Shown: positions 51,026 through 60,863, numbered from the stretch's first letter. The stretch: DNA of 64,000 nt from Chitinophagales bacterium (GCA_016787045.1 JAEUVA010000046.1:235355-299354); one strand, 5' to 3'. Notes: a model not told the origin generated them from the sequence alone. Made by a program: numbers and translations.

Positions 51026-52120
51026 TCATTCTACACTCATCAACTCAGTATCAAAAATCAGCGTGGCATTAGGAGGAATAACACCCCCAGCACCATTGGC
51101 GCCATAGCCCAATTCAGATGGAATAATCAATTTATACTTAGAACCTACCTTCATTAGTCCAATACCCTCATCCCAACCTTTTATTACTTGGCCAATACCT
51201 AATGTAAATGGCAATGGCTGGTTACGGTCGTAAGAAGAATCAAACTTTTTACCGTTAGCCAACATGCCGGTGTAATGTACCTTTACTTGTTTGCCGTTTT
51301 CTGCTTTGGGGCCGGTACCTTCTTTCTCAATTACATAATACAAACCACTGGCTGTTTTCTTAGCGTTTGGATATTTTTCTTTTACAATCTCTGCAGCAGT
51401 TTTGGTAATAGCCGCTTGCTCACCACGTACTTTCACCTCCATTTCTGCTTTCTTGGCTTTGTAAGTGGCAATGCCATCAAACTTTTCAGCGTCTTTGCCC
51501 ACACGTATAATACGAACAGTATTCATTACATCACCTTGGGCAATCGCATTGACTACATCTTGACCTTGCACTACACGACCAAATACAGAGTGTTTATCGT
51601 CTAACCAGTTAGTGGCTACATGCGTAATAAAAAATTGTGTTTGGTTGGTTCCTGCTCCGGCATTGGCCATTGAAAGAACTCCCGGGCCATTGTGGCGTAA
51701 AGTGGGGTCAAACTCATCGGGAAACTGGTACTTGGTTAAAGCTCCGGTACCATTACCGGCTGCATCGCCACCTTGTATCATAAAGTTTGGGATAACACGG
51801 TGAAAAGCAATACCATCATAAAACGGCTGTCCGGTTGGGCGGCCACAGTCGGCTTGTTTGCCTTCGCAAAGTGCCACAAAGTTTCCCACGGTCATAGGTA
51901 CTTTCTGGTATTCTAATTTGCATACAATAATCCCTTTTGTGGTATTGAATTCTGCGTAAAGTCCCGGTTCATTTTTCCAATCGGTAGGGGTGGCTACGGG
52001 TTCGGTGGCTGGTTGTTCGGTCACGGCTGGTTGTTCGGTGGGGTTTGGTTTGGCGTTGCAAGAGCTAAGCATAGCTGCAAATGCCAAAAGGGTGAAAAAA
52101 ATGTTTTTTGTTGCTGTCAT
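51026..52120 (-). CDS. Lipoprotein with cyclophilin and FKBP peptidyl-prolyl isomerase domains
   Basis: A 364-residue lipoprotein with Cys21 after the signal ([10 protein letters not shown]). Residues about 53-207 are a cyclophilin: [20 protein letters not shown] holds the catalytic Arg108 and Phe-x-x-Gln, and [11 protein letters not shown] the second site. Residues about 255-362 are an [50 protein letters not shown] linker of about 45 charged residues separates them. Two different foldase folds on one envelope-anchored chain suggests work on outer-membrane or surface proteins. The fusion seems rare outside this phylum but I cannot rule out that it is common there. It follows nrnA by 109 bases. 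Confidence 0.9.
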   Translation of the reverse strand: MTATKNIFFTLLAFAAMLSSCNAKPNPTEQPAVTEQPATEPVATPTDWKNEPGLYAEFNTTKGIIVCKLEYQKVPMTVGNFVALCEGKQADCGRPTGQPFYDGIAFHRVIPNFMIQGGDAAGNGTGALTKYQFPDEFDPTLRHNGPGVLSMANAGAGTNQTQFFITHVATNWLDDKHSVFGRVVQGQDVVNAIAQGDVMNTVRIIRVGKDAEKFDGIATYKAKKAEMEVKVRGEQAAITKTAAEIVKEKYPNAKKTASGLYYVIEKEGTGPKAENGKQVKVHYTGMLANGKKFDSSYDRNQPLPFTLGIGQVIKGWDEGIGLMKVGSKYKLIIPSELGYGANGAGGVIPPNATLIFDTELMSVE

Positions 52121-52229
52121 ACTTGTTTGGTTTACTGTTTATGGTTTGAATTTAGTTGTGGGTTTTGAGTTAAAGAAATCTGAGAGTACAAGCGAATAAG
52201 GTTCAGTTATTCTGCCCGCTCTCATATCC

Positions 52230-53243
52230 TCAGATTTTCAAATCGTTTATCGCTTTTAAAAATTTCTTTTCTGTTTTTTCTACGCCAATCAAACTTTTTC
52301 CTCCGGCTGCGTTTCGGTGGCCGCCACCTTCAAAATAAGTACGGGCAAATGTATTGACATCCACCGAACCCCGCGACCTGAAACTCACCTTTATTTTATC
52401 CGGCTCTTCGCTAAAATAAGCACTCACCATTACTCCATCAATTTTAAATGGGTAGTTAACCAACCCTTCACTATCGCCACTTTGCAAATTAAATTTTTTG
52501 ATCTCTTCTTTAGTAAGCATCATATATGCCACTTTTCCACCTTTAACAAGTTTTAATTTCTCGTGGAGGCAGTATCCAAAAAAGCGTAGGCGAGTTTCCC
52601 GAAATACGTTATTGATTTTTTCACTCACAAAATCGGGCTTCACTCCTTTTTGTACCAAAGCAGCAGCTACCCGAAAAGCATTGGGAGTAGCGTTGTTGAA
52701 TTGAAAAAAACCATTGTCCGTAGCTAAGCCAACGTACAAACAGAGCGCTATTTCCTCATCCATCAAGTCTGTTTCTGAAAGTCCGGCTACAATGTCGTAA
52801 ACCATTTCTGCGGTGGCGCAGTAGGAAGTATCACTAAACATTAAATCGGCAAAAGAATCGGGCTGCTGGTGGTGGTCTATCATTACCTTGTAGCCGGTAG
52901 CTTTTTTTACTGCTTCTCCTAATTCTTCTATCCGTGAAAAACTATTAAAGTCTAAACAAAAAATAAGGTCTGCGGCATCTAATTTTGCATTGCACAGTTT
53001 TTTGCCCATGTCTGTATCATACACCATAGTGGTGTCTGTACCGGGTATCCAAGATAGGTTTTTGGTATAGTCGGTAGGAGAAATAAAACTGACTTGGTGC
53101 CCCTTCTTCTCCAGAAATTTTTTCCAACCCAAACTGGAGCCCAAAGCATCGCCATCGGGCTGCGGGTGAGTAACAATCACCACCTGCTTAGTGCCGGTGA
53201 GTTGATTGGCCAACTCTTGAACAAGTGTTTGACTAAACGCCAT
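52230..53243 (-). CDS. DHH-family phosphoesterase, NrnA-like
   Basis: A 337-residue protein. VIVTHPQPDGDALGSSLGW is the first metal motif, LDFNSFSRI and MIDHHQQPDSF are the DHH motif, and DNGFFQFNNATP and GGGHRNAAGG complete the DHHA1 domain. NrnA-type enzymes degrade short oligoribonucleotides and pAp. The length and motifs are normal. It lies 56 bases after the Kazal-domain gene on the same strand. Confidence 0.9.
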   Translation of the reverse strand: MAFSQTLVQELANQLTGTKQVVIVTHPQPDGDALGSSLGWKKFLEKKGHQVSFISPTDYTKNLSWIPGTDTTMVYDTDMGKKLCNAKLDAADLIFCLDFNSFSRIEELGEAVKKATGYKVMIDHHQQPDSFADLMFSDTSYCATAEMVYDIVAGLSETDLMDEEIALCLYVGLATDNGFFQFNNATPNAFRVAAALVQKGVKPDFVSEKINNVFRETRLRFFGYCLHEKLKLVKGGKVAYMMLTKEEIKKFNLQSGDSEGLVNYPFKIDGVMVSAYFSEEPDKIKVSFRSRGSVDVNTFARTYFEGGGHRNAAGGKSLIGVEKTEKKFLKAINDLKI

Positions 53244-53299
53244 GGGGCGCGAAAGTGCTATTTTTTTTGAATTGCAGGGATGTATTATGCAAGTGATGG

Positions 53300-53518
53300 C
53301 TACTTACACTCTCCCTTGTATTCTACACTTACTGAGGCACATGCGGCCTCGCAGGCGTTGCCGTAAGTTTTGCCATTGCAGCCACAAACCGGGTCGTATT
53401 GCATGGTACACATGCAGTTGGGCTTTTGCTTTTCGGTGCATTGTTGCTGATTGCAGGTGCTGCTCATTAGTAGTAATGCTGCAACAACTACATAAAGTAT
53501 GCTGAGTAGAAGTTTCAT
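53300..53518 (-). CDS. Lipoprotein with Kazal-type protease inhibitor domain
   Basis: A 72-residue protein from the ATG at 53518; an ATG three codons upstream (53527) is equally possible. It begins [22 protein letters not shown], with a lipobox-like Cys, followed by [28 protein letters not shown], the Kazal signature CxCxxxYDPVCGxxGxTYxNxCxxxCA, and a terminal Cys. Kazal domains bind serine proteases of the subtilisin or trypsin kind. The role in a bacterium is unclear: protection against host or predator proteases or control of a secreted enzyme. It starts 52 bases past the upstream membrane protein stop. Confidence 0.78.
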   Translation of the reverse strand: MKLLLSILYVVVAALLLMSSTCNQQQCTEKQKPNCMCTMQYDPVCGCNGKTYGNACEAACASVSVEYKGECK

Positions 53519-53570
53519 AAAATTCATTTGAGTGTAAACGTAAGCAAATAGGGTGTAGTTGCTTTGTAGC

Positions 53571-53918
53571 TTACAGTTCGCTTGCAAAAAAACGTATCAT
53601 GTAATACCCTACAGGAAAAAAGAAAACTAGCAGATAAACAACAAAAATTAAACCTTGGGCTAATGGTCTAAGAATCCAAATTTTACGCTGCACAATGAGG
53701 TTGACCAATAACCCCACCGCCAGATATACCGAGGCAATGCTGGTCATCAACATAGCTAAATTGTAAAAACCGCGAGCCAAGTCATCTTCAGCGGTATTGC
53801 CACGCCAAAGCATAGAAAACAGAATATACAACACCAACACCAGTGCAACAAGGTTAACTGCAAATGCTATCCGCATCCAAGCACTTATCATCTGTTTGTT
53901 TCTCTCAAAAAATTGCAT
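53571..53918 (-). CDS. Three-helix membrane protein of unknown function
   Basis: A 115-residue protein starting [19 protein letters not shown] with hydrophobic segments at about 14-37, 49-72 and 84-110. No motif that I recognise. It lies just upstream of the Kazal lipoprotein on the same strand and 22 bases from the divergent GT4 start. Codon use looks like its neighbours. A real gene is supported by its length, start and position, but no function can be given. Confidence 0.55.
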   Translation of the reverse strand: MQFFERNKQMISAWMRIAFAVNLVALVLVLYILFSMLWRGNTAEDDLARGFYNLAMLMTSIASVYLAVGLLVNLIVQRKIWILRPLAQGLIFVVYLLVFFFPVGYYMIRFFASEL

Positions 53919-53940
53919 CGGCTTTTAATATTCTTGCAGT

Positions 53941-55071
53941 ATGAAGGTAATCATTTTGGGTTCAGCACATCCGCTGCGTGGTGGTTTGGCATCGTACAAC
54001 GAGCGGTTGGCCAGAGAGTACATTCGCCAAGGGCACAGTGTACAGATATATACGTTTAGTTTGCAATATCCGGAGTTTTTATTCCCCGGCACCTCGCAGT
54101 ACAGCAATCAGCCAGCGCCCGATGATTTGTACATCCATGTAAAGGTCAACTCCATCAATCCGTTCAATTGGTGGAAAGTGGGGAAAGAGATTGCCGCGCT
54201 CAATGCCGATTTGCTGATTGTAAAATTTTGGTTGCCGTTTATGGCGCCTTGCTTAGGAACCATTGCGCGTATTGTAAAACGCAATGGCAAAACAAAAGTC
54301 ATTTCCATACTCGATAATGTGGTGCCACACGAAAAACGCCCCGGAGATACTCTGCTGGCCAAATACTTTGTAAACAGTGCAGATGGTTTTGTGGCCATGA
54401 GCGATAGTGTGTTGCATGACCTCAAGAAGTTTGATGATAAAAAGCCCTGTGTTTTTTCGCCACACCCATTGTTTGACAACTTTGGCGAGCCCATACCAAA
54501 GCCCGATGCGTATGAAAAATTGGGTTTAGCTATTAATGAAGAATACCTTTTGTTTTTCGGATTTATCCGCGATTACAAAGGGCTTGATTTGATTCTCCGT
54601 GCAATGGCCGATGAACGGGTGCGCCAGCTCAATGTAAAACTGATTGTAGCCGGTGAATTTTATACCGATGCCAAACCCTACGCAGATTTGATTAATGAAC
54701 TTGGCATTCGCGACAAACTGGTATTAAAAACCGATTTTATACCAGATGACGAAGTGCGCAATTACTTCTGTGCGGCTGACATGGTAGTACAGCCATATAA
54801 ACACGCCACACAAAGCGGTGTTACACAAATTTGCTATCACTTTGACCGACCCATGCTGGTAACCAATGTGGGTGGCCTACCCGAAATAGTACCCCACGGT
54901 AAAGTAGGTTATGTGGTAGAGCCAAACCCTAGTGCTATTGCAGATGCGCTGGTAGATTTTTATAGTAACCACCGGGAATTAAAAATGCGGGATAACATCC
55001 GTATTGAAAAGAGGAAATATGCTTGGGCAGAGATGCTTAAACAGATTGAAAAAGTTAGACAAACTTTGTAA
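53941..55071 (+). CDS. Family 4 glycosyltransferase
   Basis: A 376-residue GT-B enzyme. GSAHPLRGGLASYNERLAREY is the N-terminal glycine loop; LFFGFIRDYKGLDLILRAM and LVIAGEFYT-like strands start the C-terminal Rossmann fold; the ESGVTQ-like motif is PYKHATQSGVTQICYHFDRPMLVTNVGGLPEIV, which binds the sugar nucleotide. It likely adds a sugar to a surface glycan or lipid. The HddA-like kinase gene follows after 36 bases, a pairing that suggests heptose or related sugar metabolism. Confidence 0.88.
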   Translation: MKVIILGSAHPLRGGLASYNERLAREYIRQGHSVQIYTFSLQYPEFLFPGTSQYSNQPAPDDLYIHVKVNSINPFNWWKVGKEIAALNADLLIVKFWLPFMAPCLGTIARIVKRNGKTKVISILDNVVPHEKRPGDTLLAKYFVNSADGFVAMSDSVLHDLKKFDDKKPCVFSPHPLFDNFGEPIPKPDAYEKLGLAINEEYLLFFGFIRDYKGLDLILRAMADERVRQLNVKLIVAGEFYTDAKPYADLINELGIRDKLVLKTDFIPDDEVRNYFCAADMVVQPYKHATQSGVTQICYHFDRPMLVTNVGGLPEIVPHGKVGYVVEPNPSAIADALVDFYSNHRELKMRDNIRIEKRKYAWAEMLKQIEKVRQTL

Positions 55072-55107
55072 ACCTCATTACCTTCGTTTAATTTTTTACT
55101 TCGCACT

Positions 55108-56130
55108 ATGATATACCGCAGCAAAGCCCCCTTGCGCCTCGGATTAGCCGGTGGTGGCACCGATGTTTCTCCTTACTCAGATTTGTATGGCGGAGCCATA
55201 TTAAATATTACGATAGGCATGTATGCGTATGCTACTATTAAGCCATTGAGCGGAACTAAAATCCGTATTAAAGCGATAGATAGAAATGAAGAAATAGTTT
55301 TAGAATCTAAAAAACAATTACCAATCAATGGTCAATTGGATTTGGCCAAAGGGGTTTACAATCGCCTTGTTAAAGACTTTGTCAAAAAACCACTCGCTTT
55401 TGAGTTAAGTACGTATGTAGATGCACCTCCGGGCTCGGGGCTGGGTTCTTCTTCCACCTTAGTGGTAGCTATAGTGGGGGCTTTTGTTGAGTGGCTTAAG
55501 TTGCCCCTTGGCGAGTATGACATTGCTCATTTGGCCTATCAGATAGAACGCGAAGATTTAAGTATGCACGGTGGCAAGCAAGACCAATACGCAGCTACAT
55601 TTGGGGGCGTTAACTACATGGAGTTTTATGCCAATGACAAAGTAATTGTGAACCCGCTGCGTGTGAAAGATAAATGGATACACGAATTAGAAAATAACTT
55701 GATTTTATTTTTTACCGAAACCTCACGGCTCAGCTCAGAAATTATCAAAAAACAAAGCGATAACGTAAAAAAGAAAAACGTCAAAAGCATTGATGCCATG
55801 CACAGTTTAAAAGAGCAGAGCGTAATGATGAAGGAAGCCCTGCTGAAAGGCAATGTGGATGGCATTGGCAAAATACTGCACTACGGCTGGGAACACAAAA
55901 AAGCCATGGCCGAGGGTATCAGTAACCCGCAAATTGAATCTATCTATAATGCTGCATTGAAAGCCGGTGCTACTGGAGGCAAAATATCCGGAGCCGGTGG
56001 TGGAGGTTTTATGATTTTTTATGCCCCATACATCCATAAGTTTAAAGTGATTGAAGCACTCAATAAACTGGGTGGGCGGGTAATGCGGTATAACTTTACC
56101 TCGTATGGGCTAACTACTTGGACAATCTAA
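55108..56130 (+). CDS. hddA: GHMP kinase, D-glycero-D-manno-heptose 7-phosphate kinase-like
   Basis: A 340-residue kinase. KAPLRLGLAGGGTDVSPY is the start of the HddA/FKP-like GHMP group, PPGSGLGSSSTLVVA the ATP-binding GHMP loop, EREDLSMHGGKQDQYAATFGG the third conserved block, and GGKISGAGGGGFMIFY the C-terminal Gly-rich motif. HddA phosphorylates D-glycero-D-manno-heptose 7-phosphate on the way to GDP-heptose; a related sugar is possible. It sits just downstream of a GT4 gene. Confidence 0.82.
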   Translation: MIYRSKAPLRLGLAGGGTDVSPYSDLYGGAILNITIGMYAYATIKPLSGTKIRIKAIDRNEEIVLESKKQLPINGQLDLAKGVYNRLVKDFVKKPLAFELSTYVDAPPGSGLGSSSTLVVAIVGAFVEWLKLPLGEYDIAHLAYQIEREDLSMHGGKQDQYAATFGGVNYMEFYANDKVIVNPLRVKDKWIHELENNLILFFTETSRLSSEIIKKQSDNVKKKNVKSIDAMHSLKEQSVMMKEALLKGNVDGIGKILHYGWEHKKAMAEGISNPQIESIYNAALKAGATGGKISGAGGGGFMIFYAPYIHKFKVIEALNKLGGRVMRYNFTSYGLTTWTI

Positions 56131-56197
56131 TTTCCAGTTTGTAGTTTTTAAGAATTACAGATTTACATGAAAAGGTTTTGTGCCGTAGAACAGCATG

Positions 56198-57241
56198 CTA
56201 CTTGGGAACAATAATCGTGTAGTAGTTGCTGGCGTATCCGGCCCAAACACCCAAGCCATTTTTGATATTAGACTTTATCTTTATTGGCGATGAAAACGGA
56301 CTATCGCCCCCATCATTCTCCAAGGTATAAAAAAATTGATACGTAGCATTGTCAATGTTGCTCCACTTTACGGTCACTGTATCTCCCTTCCAAAAATAGG
56401 GGCCGGTATTGATGTTAAAGTCCTCTCCGGAAGGGCGACCGCGGTCTAAAGGCAAGCCCACACTCAGACCTACAAATAGTTTATCATCATACACTGAACC
56501 GCTTTCCGGCTTGTAAAAAGGTTGGCTGTTTCGCTTGGTCCAATAGCGAATGGCGTTGCCAAATGTATCGGGCACCGTAAAGTAGGCATAAACGGCCATC
56601 ATGCTGTCTAGGTAGGCGGGGTTGGGGTGCAGCTTGGTACCTAAAGAATCTAACCCAACTGAAGCGGGAATAGTGGTGGTAGAACTTACACGAATAGAAT
56701 CTTCTCCGGTGGTAAATGGCGGAGCGATAATTTCTAACTCATATTTTGTTTTTTCTTTTCCCATAAAACTACAAGTACCGGAGGAAAAATAAGTGGCAAT
56801 ATCTGCCACGCTGTAAAAACATATATCCGGAATTGGAGTGCTATCGTTTAAACTAAATCCGAAGGCGGTTAACACCACTTGCTTTTCTTGGTCGCTAAGT
56901 GGTAAGTTTTGCAAACAATATTCATTTAAAATGGCCTGTGTACCATCGCTGGCCTTAACTGTTACCTGCGCACCGCGCACAAAATACGCTCCGAGGTTAT
57001 TGATGTTGATGTTATCAAAAAACTTTTGGCTCTGTGTAAGCAAAATCACCGGAGGTGTATTGAGTTCTATACTACCCTCCACTACAATTTGTTTTGCACT
57101 TTCTGGTATATCAATATCTACTTCTTTGGTGCAAGAAGGCAGCGCAAAAATCAATGTTACGAACGTAATCATCGCTACATAAAAAAACAATCTGCCTGCT
57201 GTGCTCACTTGAAAGTTGATACTTGATGTTAGACGCTTCAC
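56198..57241 (-). CDS. DUF4249 lipoprotein, partner of the TonB receptor
   Basis: A 347-residue predicted lipoprotein. The signal ends at LIFALPSC (Cys37 region) and CTKEVDIDIPESAKQIVVEGSIELNTPPVILLTQSQ is the DUF4249 start; a beta-rich region with VTVKAS, then GRPSGEDFNINTGPYFWKGDTVTVKW follows. DUF4249 proteins occur next to TonB receptors and probably help to bind the ligand, like SusD in other systems. It starts four bases after the receptor stop, so the two form one transcript. Confidence 0.88.
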   Translation of the reverse strand: MKRLTSSINFQVSTAGRLFFYVAMITFVTLIFALPSCTKEVDIDIPESAKQIVVEGSIELNTPPVILLTQSQKFFDNININNLGAYFVRGAQVTVKASDGTQAILNEYCLQNLPLSDQEKQVVLTAFGFSLNDSTPIPDICFYSVADIATYFSSGTCSFMGKEKTKYELEIIAPPFTTGEDSIRVSSTTTIPASVGLDSLGTKLHPNPAYLDSMMAVYAYFTVPDTFGNAIRYWTKRNSQPFYKPESGSVYDDKLFVGLSVGLPLDRGRPSGEDFNINTGPYFWKGDTVTVKWSNIDNATYQFFYTLENDGGDSPFSSPIKIKSNIKNGLGVWAGYASNYYTIIVPK

Positions 57242-57245
57242 TTTA

Positions 57246-59666
57246 TTAAAATTTAAAATTCCAGGTTATGCTTGGCAATAGCGGAAAAAGGGACGCCTGC
57301 TTTGCGCGAAAACGAAACTCATTGTTATTGCCTTCCTCTTCATTAGTGCCACCAATTCCACCTTTATCAGATATGTAAAGGAAATACGGATTCATACGAT
57401 TGTAAGCGTTGTAAATAGAAAAAGAAATGTCTGATGTAAAGTTGACTTTGAGTTTACGCTTGGGGATGATGGTGTATACAAAACCTAAATCTAAGCGGTG
57501 ATAAGCAGGTAGCTGATACCAGTTGCGCTTGCCATATACAAAATGCGGAGACCCTTCGTTCAAGAAAAAAGAAACCGGCAAAGTGGTTCTCTGGCCGCTG
57601 GCAAAAACAAATGTGGCAGATACTTTCCAGTGCTTATTGAACTCATACATATTTACAATGCTGAGGTCGTGTCTGCGGTCAAACTTGGCTAAGAATTTTT
57701 CTCCGTCATTTATCTCCGGGAATTTGCGCCAAGTCCAAGCCAGAGTGTAGCCAATCCAACCGGTCCATTTCCCTTTGGCCTTCTTCACAAAAAACTCTGC
57801 CCCGTAGCTCCATCCCTTTCCAAAAGTAAAGAGGTCTTCTACATCTACTGTAATATTGCCAACAGCGCTCTCGCCATATTCTATCTGATTCCAAAGTTGT
57901 TTGTAGTACACTTCTACACTAGTTTCTATCATATCATCTTTAAAATTTTGGAAGTAGCCCACTGCTCCCTGCAAGCCAATTTGTGGCTTAACAGTTTTGG
58001 TGCTGGGCACCCACAAATCTACCGGTAGTGTAGTAGTGCTGCTGGATACTAAGTGAATGTATTGTTGGTTGTAAGTAACCCCCATTTTGATGCTGCTCGT
58101 TTTACTTACTTTAAAGCGCATGCTCAACCTCGGCTCTAATGCCCAATAGGTAGCAATATTCTCACCGGGTTTGTAGTTGAGCGTATCTAACGCAATGCCA
58201 TCTTGAAATTTGATTTTACTGAATGGGCCTACAAAATTGAAGAGCGATGCGCGCAAGCCGGCATTTATCTTCAGCCATTTGGTAGCATCAAAATCATCTA
58301 AGATGTAGAGCGATGTTTCGTGGGCAAATTTGCGGTCTTGGTTGGTAGTTTTAAAGGAGGTTTCACCTGAATTTCCGGTAGCTTGGTATGGTGTGAACAC
58401 ATGAAAATTATACTGCCCGCCAAACTGCATCATGTGTCCGGCCACGGGTGAATAATCAAAATCAACTTTTGCAGTGGCCTCGCGCACACTGCTGTTGAGC
58501 GAAAAAGTAACATCCTGAAAACTGGTGTTGGCTTTGAACCCAAAATCGTTGTAAATGAGCATGGTGTTCATAAACAGCTTATCGCTAAACAAGTGGTTCC
58601 ACCGAAAAGTAGCTGTGGCATTACCCCATGGAAAATTGAGTTTAAAATTTCCTCCCGGATCGCGGAAGTTAAATACATCGCGTCCAAAGTAGCCACTCAG
58701 GTATAAACGGTCTTTATCACTGATTCGGTAATTGATTTTTGCATTGATGTCGTAGAAATAATATTCATTGCCCGCAAACTCACCATCGCCAATTCTTGGC
58801 AAAATGGGGCGCAGTAGTAAGTCTATGTACGTTCTGCGGGCACTAATAATAAATGAGCAACGCTCCTTCTTTATTGGTCCTTCTACAGTCAATCGCGATG
58901 AAATAAGACCAATACCGCCCGTAACACTCCATTTTTTCATGTTGCCTTCTTTCATCTGCACATCAACTACAGATGAAATACGGCCTCCGTAATTAGCGGG
59001 CATTCCTCCTTTTACAACCGTGGTGCTTTTTACAGCATCGCTGTTAAACACACTAAAAAACCCAAACAAATGTCCGGTGTTGTAAACTACTGCATCATCT
59101 AACAAAACCAGGTTTTGGTCAGGCCCGCCACCGCGCACATAAAAACCGGAATTTCCTTCTCCGGCACTGGCAATGCCGGGCAATAGTTGCAATGTTTTTA
59201 AAATATCAATTTCACCAAACAAAGCAGGCAATGCTTTAGAAACTTCAACACCAAGTTTTTGCTTGCCCATATCGCTGCTCTCCACATTTTGGTCTTTGCG
59301 CTCACCGGTTACTACAATTTCTTCTATTTGGGTAGCAGAGTTTCCCATTTCAAAGTTGAGCCGCAGATCTTCGTTCAAATCAATCTTCTTTTCTATAGGT
59401 GCAAACCCGATGTAAGAAATTTTGAGCGTGTACTTGCCTTGAGGTAGCGTAAGGGAGTAAAAGCCGTACTCGTTGGTAGTAGCTCCTTTGCCCAACTCTA
59501 CGGCATATACTGCCGCGCCCATCATGGTTTCGCTGTTAGCAGCTTCTTTTATGTATCCGCTAATGGTAAACCGGGTAACTTTTGCAGAGGTTTGCCCATA
59601 GGCAAAAGCCACGAAAACAATAAGCGTAAAAAGGAGTGGAAATTTGAGTAAAAAAGTACGGTTCAT
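57246..59666 (-). CDS. TonB-dependent receptor, paired with DUF4249
   Basis: An 806-residue outer-membrane receptor with signal peptide (MNRTFLLKFPLLFTLIVFVAFAYGQ), a carboxypeptidase-regulatory-like domain (about 32-115, FTISGYIKEAANSETMMGA), a plug with GFYVRGGGPDQNLVLLDDAVVYNTGHLFGFFSVFNSDAV, and a beta-barrel ending FPLLPSITWNFKF. The GGGPDQNLVLLD plug is typical of the group paired with DUF4249. The ligand is not known; small organic molecules or peptides are possible. It heads the receptor-DUF4249 unit. Confidence 0.88.
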   Translation of the reverse strand: MNRTFLLKFPLLFTLIVFVAFAYGQTSAKVTRFTISGYIKEAANSETMMGAAVYAVELGKGATTNEYGFYSLTLPQGKYTLKISYIGFAPIEKKIDLNEDLRLNFEMGNSATQIEEIVVTGERKDQNVESSDMGKQKLGVEVSKALPALFGEIDILKTLQLLPGIASAGEGNSGFYVRGGGPDQNLVLLDDAVVYNTGHLFGFFSVFNSDAVKSTTVVKGGMPANYGGRISSVVDVQMKEGNMKKWSVTGGIGLISSRLTVEGPIKKERCSFIISARRTYIDLLLRPILPRIGDGEFAGNEYYFYDINAKINYRISDKDRLYLSGYFGRDVFNFRDPGGNFKLNFPWGNATATFRWNHLFSDKLFMNTMLIYNDFGFKANTSFQDVTFSLNSSVREATAKVDFDYSPVAGHMMQFGGQYNFHVFTPYQATGNSGETSFKTTNQDRKFAHETSLYILDDFDATKWLKINAGLRASLFNFVGPFSKIKFQDGIALDTLNYKPGENIATYWALEPRLSMRFKVSKTSSIKMGVTYNQQYIHLVSSSTTTLPVDLWVPSTKTVKPQIGLQGAVGYFQNFKDDMIETSVEVYYKQLWNQIEYGESAVGNITVDVEDLFTFGKGWSYGAEFFVKKAKGKWTGWIGYTLAWTWRKFPEINDGEKFLAKFDRRHDLSIVNMYEFNKHWKVSATFVFASGQRTTLPVSFFLNEGSPHFVYGKRNWYQLPAYHRLDLGFVYTIIPKRKLKVNFTSDISFSIYNAYNRMNPYFLYISDKGGIGGTNEEEGNNNEFRFRAKQASLFPLLPSITWNFKF

Positions 59667-59823
59667 GGATTACAAAAAGCGCTGAGTGTAAGACGGGCGC
59701 AAACGTACTTTATTTTGCGAAATAGTTCAGCGCCAATCCAGTATAATTACCATCGGGCGGCTGAATAGTTGTCTGCATCAAACGCTGAAGCCGGCTTCCT
59801 CTAAAAACTCTACCTATAAAAAT

Positions 59824-59831
59824 TACATTCG
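59824..59831 (+). promoter_or_regulatory. -7 box of the QLDLF protein gene
   Basis: TACATTCG fits TAnnTTTG with one change. It lies 27 bases before the ATG at 59858 and partly overlaps the GTG at 59831, which supports the ATG as the real start. No clear -33 element is seen. Confidence 0.4.
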
Positions 59832-59857
59832 TGCCCCTTTTCAAAAAAGATTTGTTT

Positions 59858-60814
59858 ATGAAATTGCCATTTAAAGAACCGGCTCACAAAATAGAACTTC
59901 ACTATTTCTTTGCAGACCAGTCGCACAGTATGCACGCCCACATCCGCAACAAGTGCGAGGCGTATCTTCTTGGAATTTTAAAGGAAATATCAAATGTACT
60001 TAATGCCCGATTGCTCATAGAGACAGAGGCATATACCGAAGGAGGATTGCGCGAGCGTTTTGTACTGCGCGGTAAAAGTGAGTTACTGCGCAGTTTTGCG
60101 GCTGCTATTTTTCACTATGTGCTACCGCTAGAAGTAGATATTGAAAAAACGGTGAATGAGGAAGACCGCCAGATGACCAAACAAAATATTGAAACGCTGC
60201 GCAGAGAGCTCAAAAATTTTGAGCGCGATAACGACCAAAAAGTAGATATTGAGAATGCATTTTACCTGTTTGGCAATAACCTCAAAATCATCAAACTTAA
60301 ATCTAACTTTTACCGCCACCTTAGTGGATGCGAAAAGGTAACCAAACTATCTGTACAAACTGTGAATGCAAAAAATGAGTTGACCGGCAAAGCTGCGGTG
60401 GTTAACCGAAAACAGTTTAACACCTACATGCTGGTAGCAGATACCCTTAAACCCGAAAAAGATAAAAAAGCGGTCATAGAGATTGTTTCTCCGGTGCTAC
60501 GCCCCGGCAACTACAAGTGGAAAGGCATTTACCAATCCACCGGAAAAATCATCAGCTTTCGCTTGCAAGATGAAGATTTCAAAAATGAAGTTATCAGCCA
60601 GGGCATGGCATTCAAAAATGGCACCTTGATTGAATGTGTGCTGGAGAGCAGCCGCAAAATGAGCGAACTGGGCGAAGTGGTGGTAACCGGCTACTCGGTG
60701 CTATCGGTTGAGCGAAAATTGGATGGCGAAATGATTACCGAAACACCTCGTCCAAAACCTGCTAAAAAGAAACCCGAACCGGTGATACAGCAGTTAGATT
60801 TGTTTGGTTTTTAA
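59858..60814 (+). CDS. Protein of unknown function with a C-terminal sliding-clamp-like motif
   Basis: A 318-residue soluble protein from the ATG at 59858 (MKLPFKEPAHKIELHYFFADQSHSM). It has an N-terminal region with HIRNKCEAYLLGILKEI and IETEAYTEGGLRERFVLRG (about 25-80), a helix-rich middle with TKQNIETLRRELKNFERD, a conserved-looking KLKSNFYRHL, and a beta-rich second half with EIVSPVLRPGNYKWKG. The chain ends in a Lys/Pro-rich linker and QLDLF (312-316) plus Gly-Phe. QL[SD]LF is the known binding peptide of the bacterial DNA sliding clamp. I do not recognise the family. It stands alone, converging with the TerB-DnaJ gene. Confidence 0.65.
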   Translation: MKLPFKEPAHKIELHYFFADQSHSMHAHIRNKCEAYLLGILKEISNVLNARLLIETEAYTEGGLRERFVLRGKSELLRSFAAAIFHYVLPLEVDIEKTVNEEDRQMTKQNIETLRRELKNFERDNDQKVDIENAFYLFGNNLKIIKLKSNFYRHLSGCEKVTKLSVQTVNAKNELTGKAAVVNRKQFNTYMLVADTLKPEKDKKAVIEIVSPVLRPGNYKWKGIYQSTGKIISFRLQDEDFKNEVISQGMAFKNGTLIECVLESSRKMSELGEVVVTGYSVLSVERKLDGEMITETPRPKPAKKKPEPVIQQLDLFGF

Positions 60815-60863
60815 AGCTGAAGGTGGTAAACTTAGAATTGTGAGCGGCTCTAGCTAACTAAAC

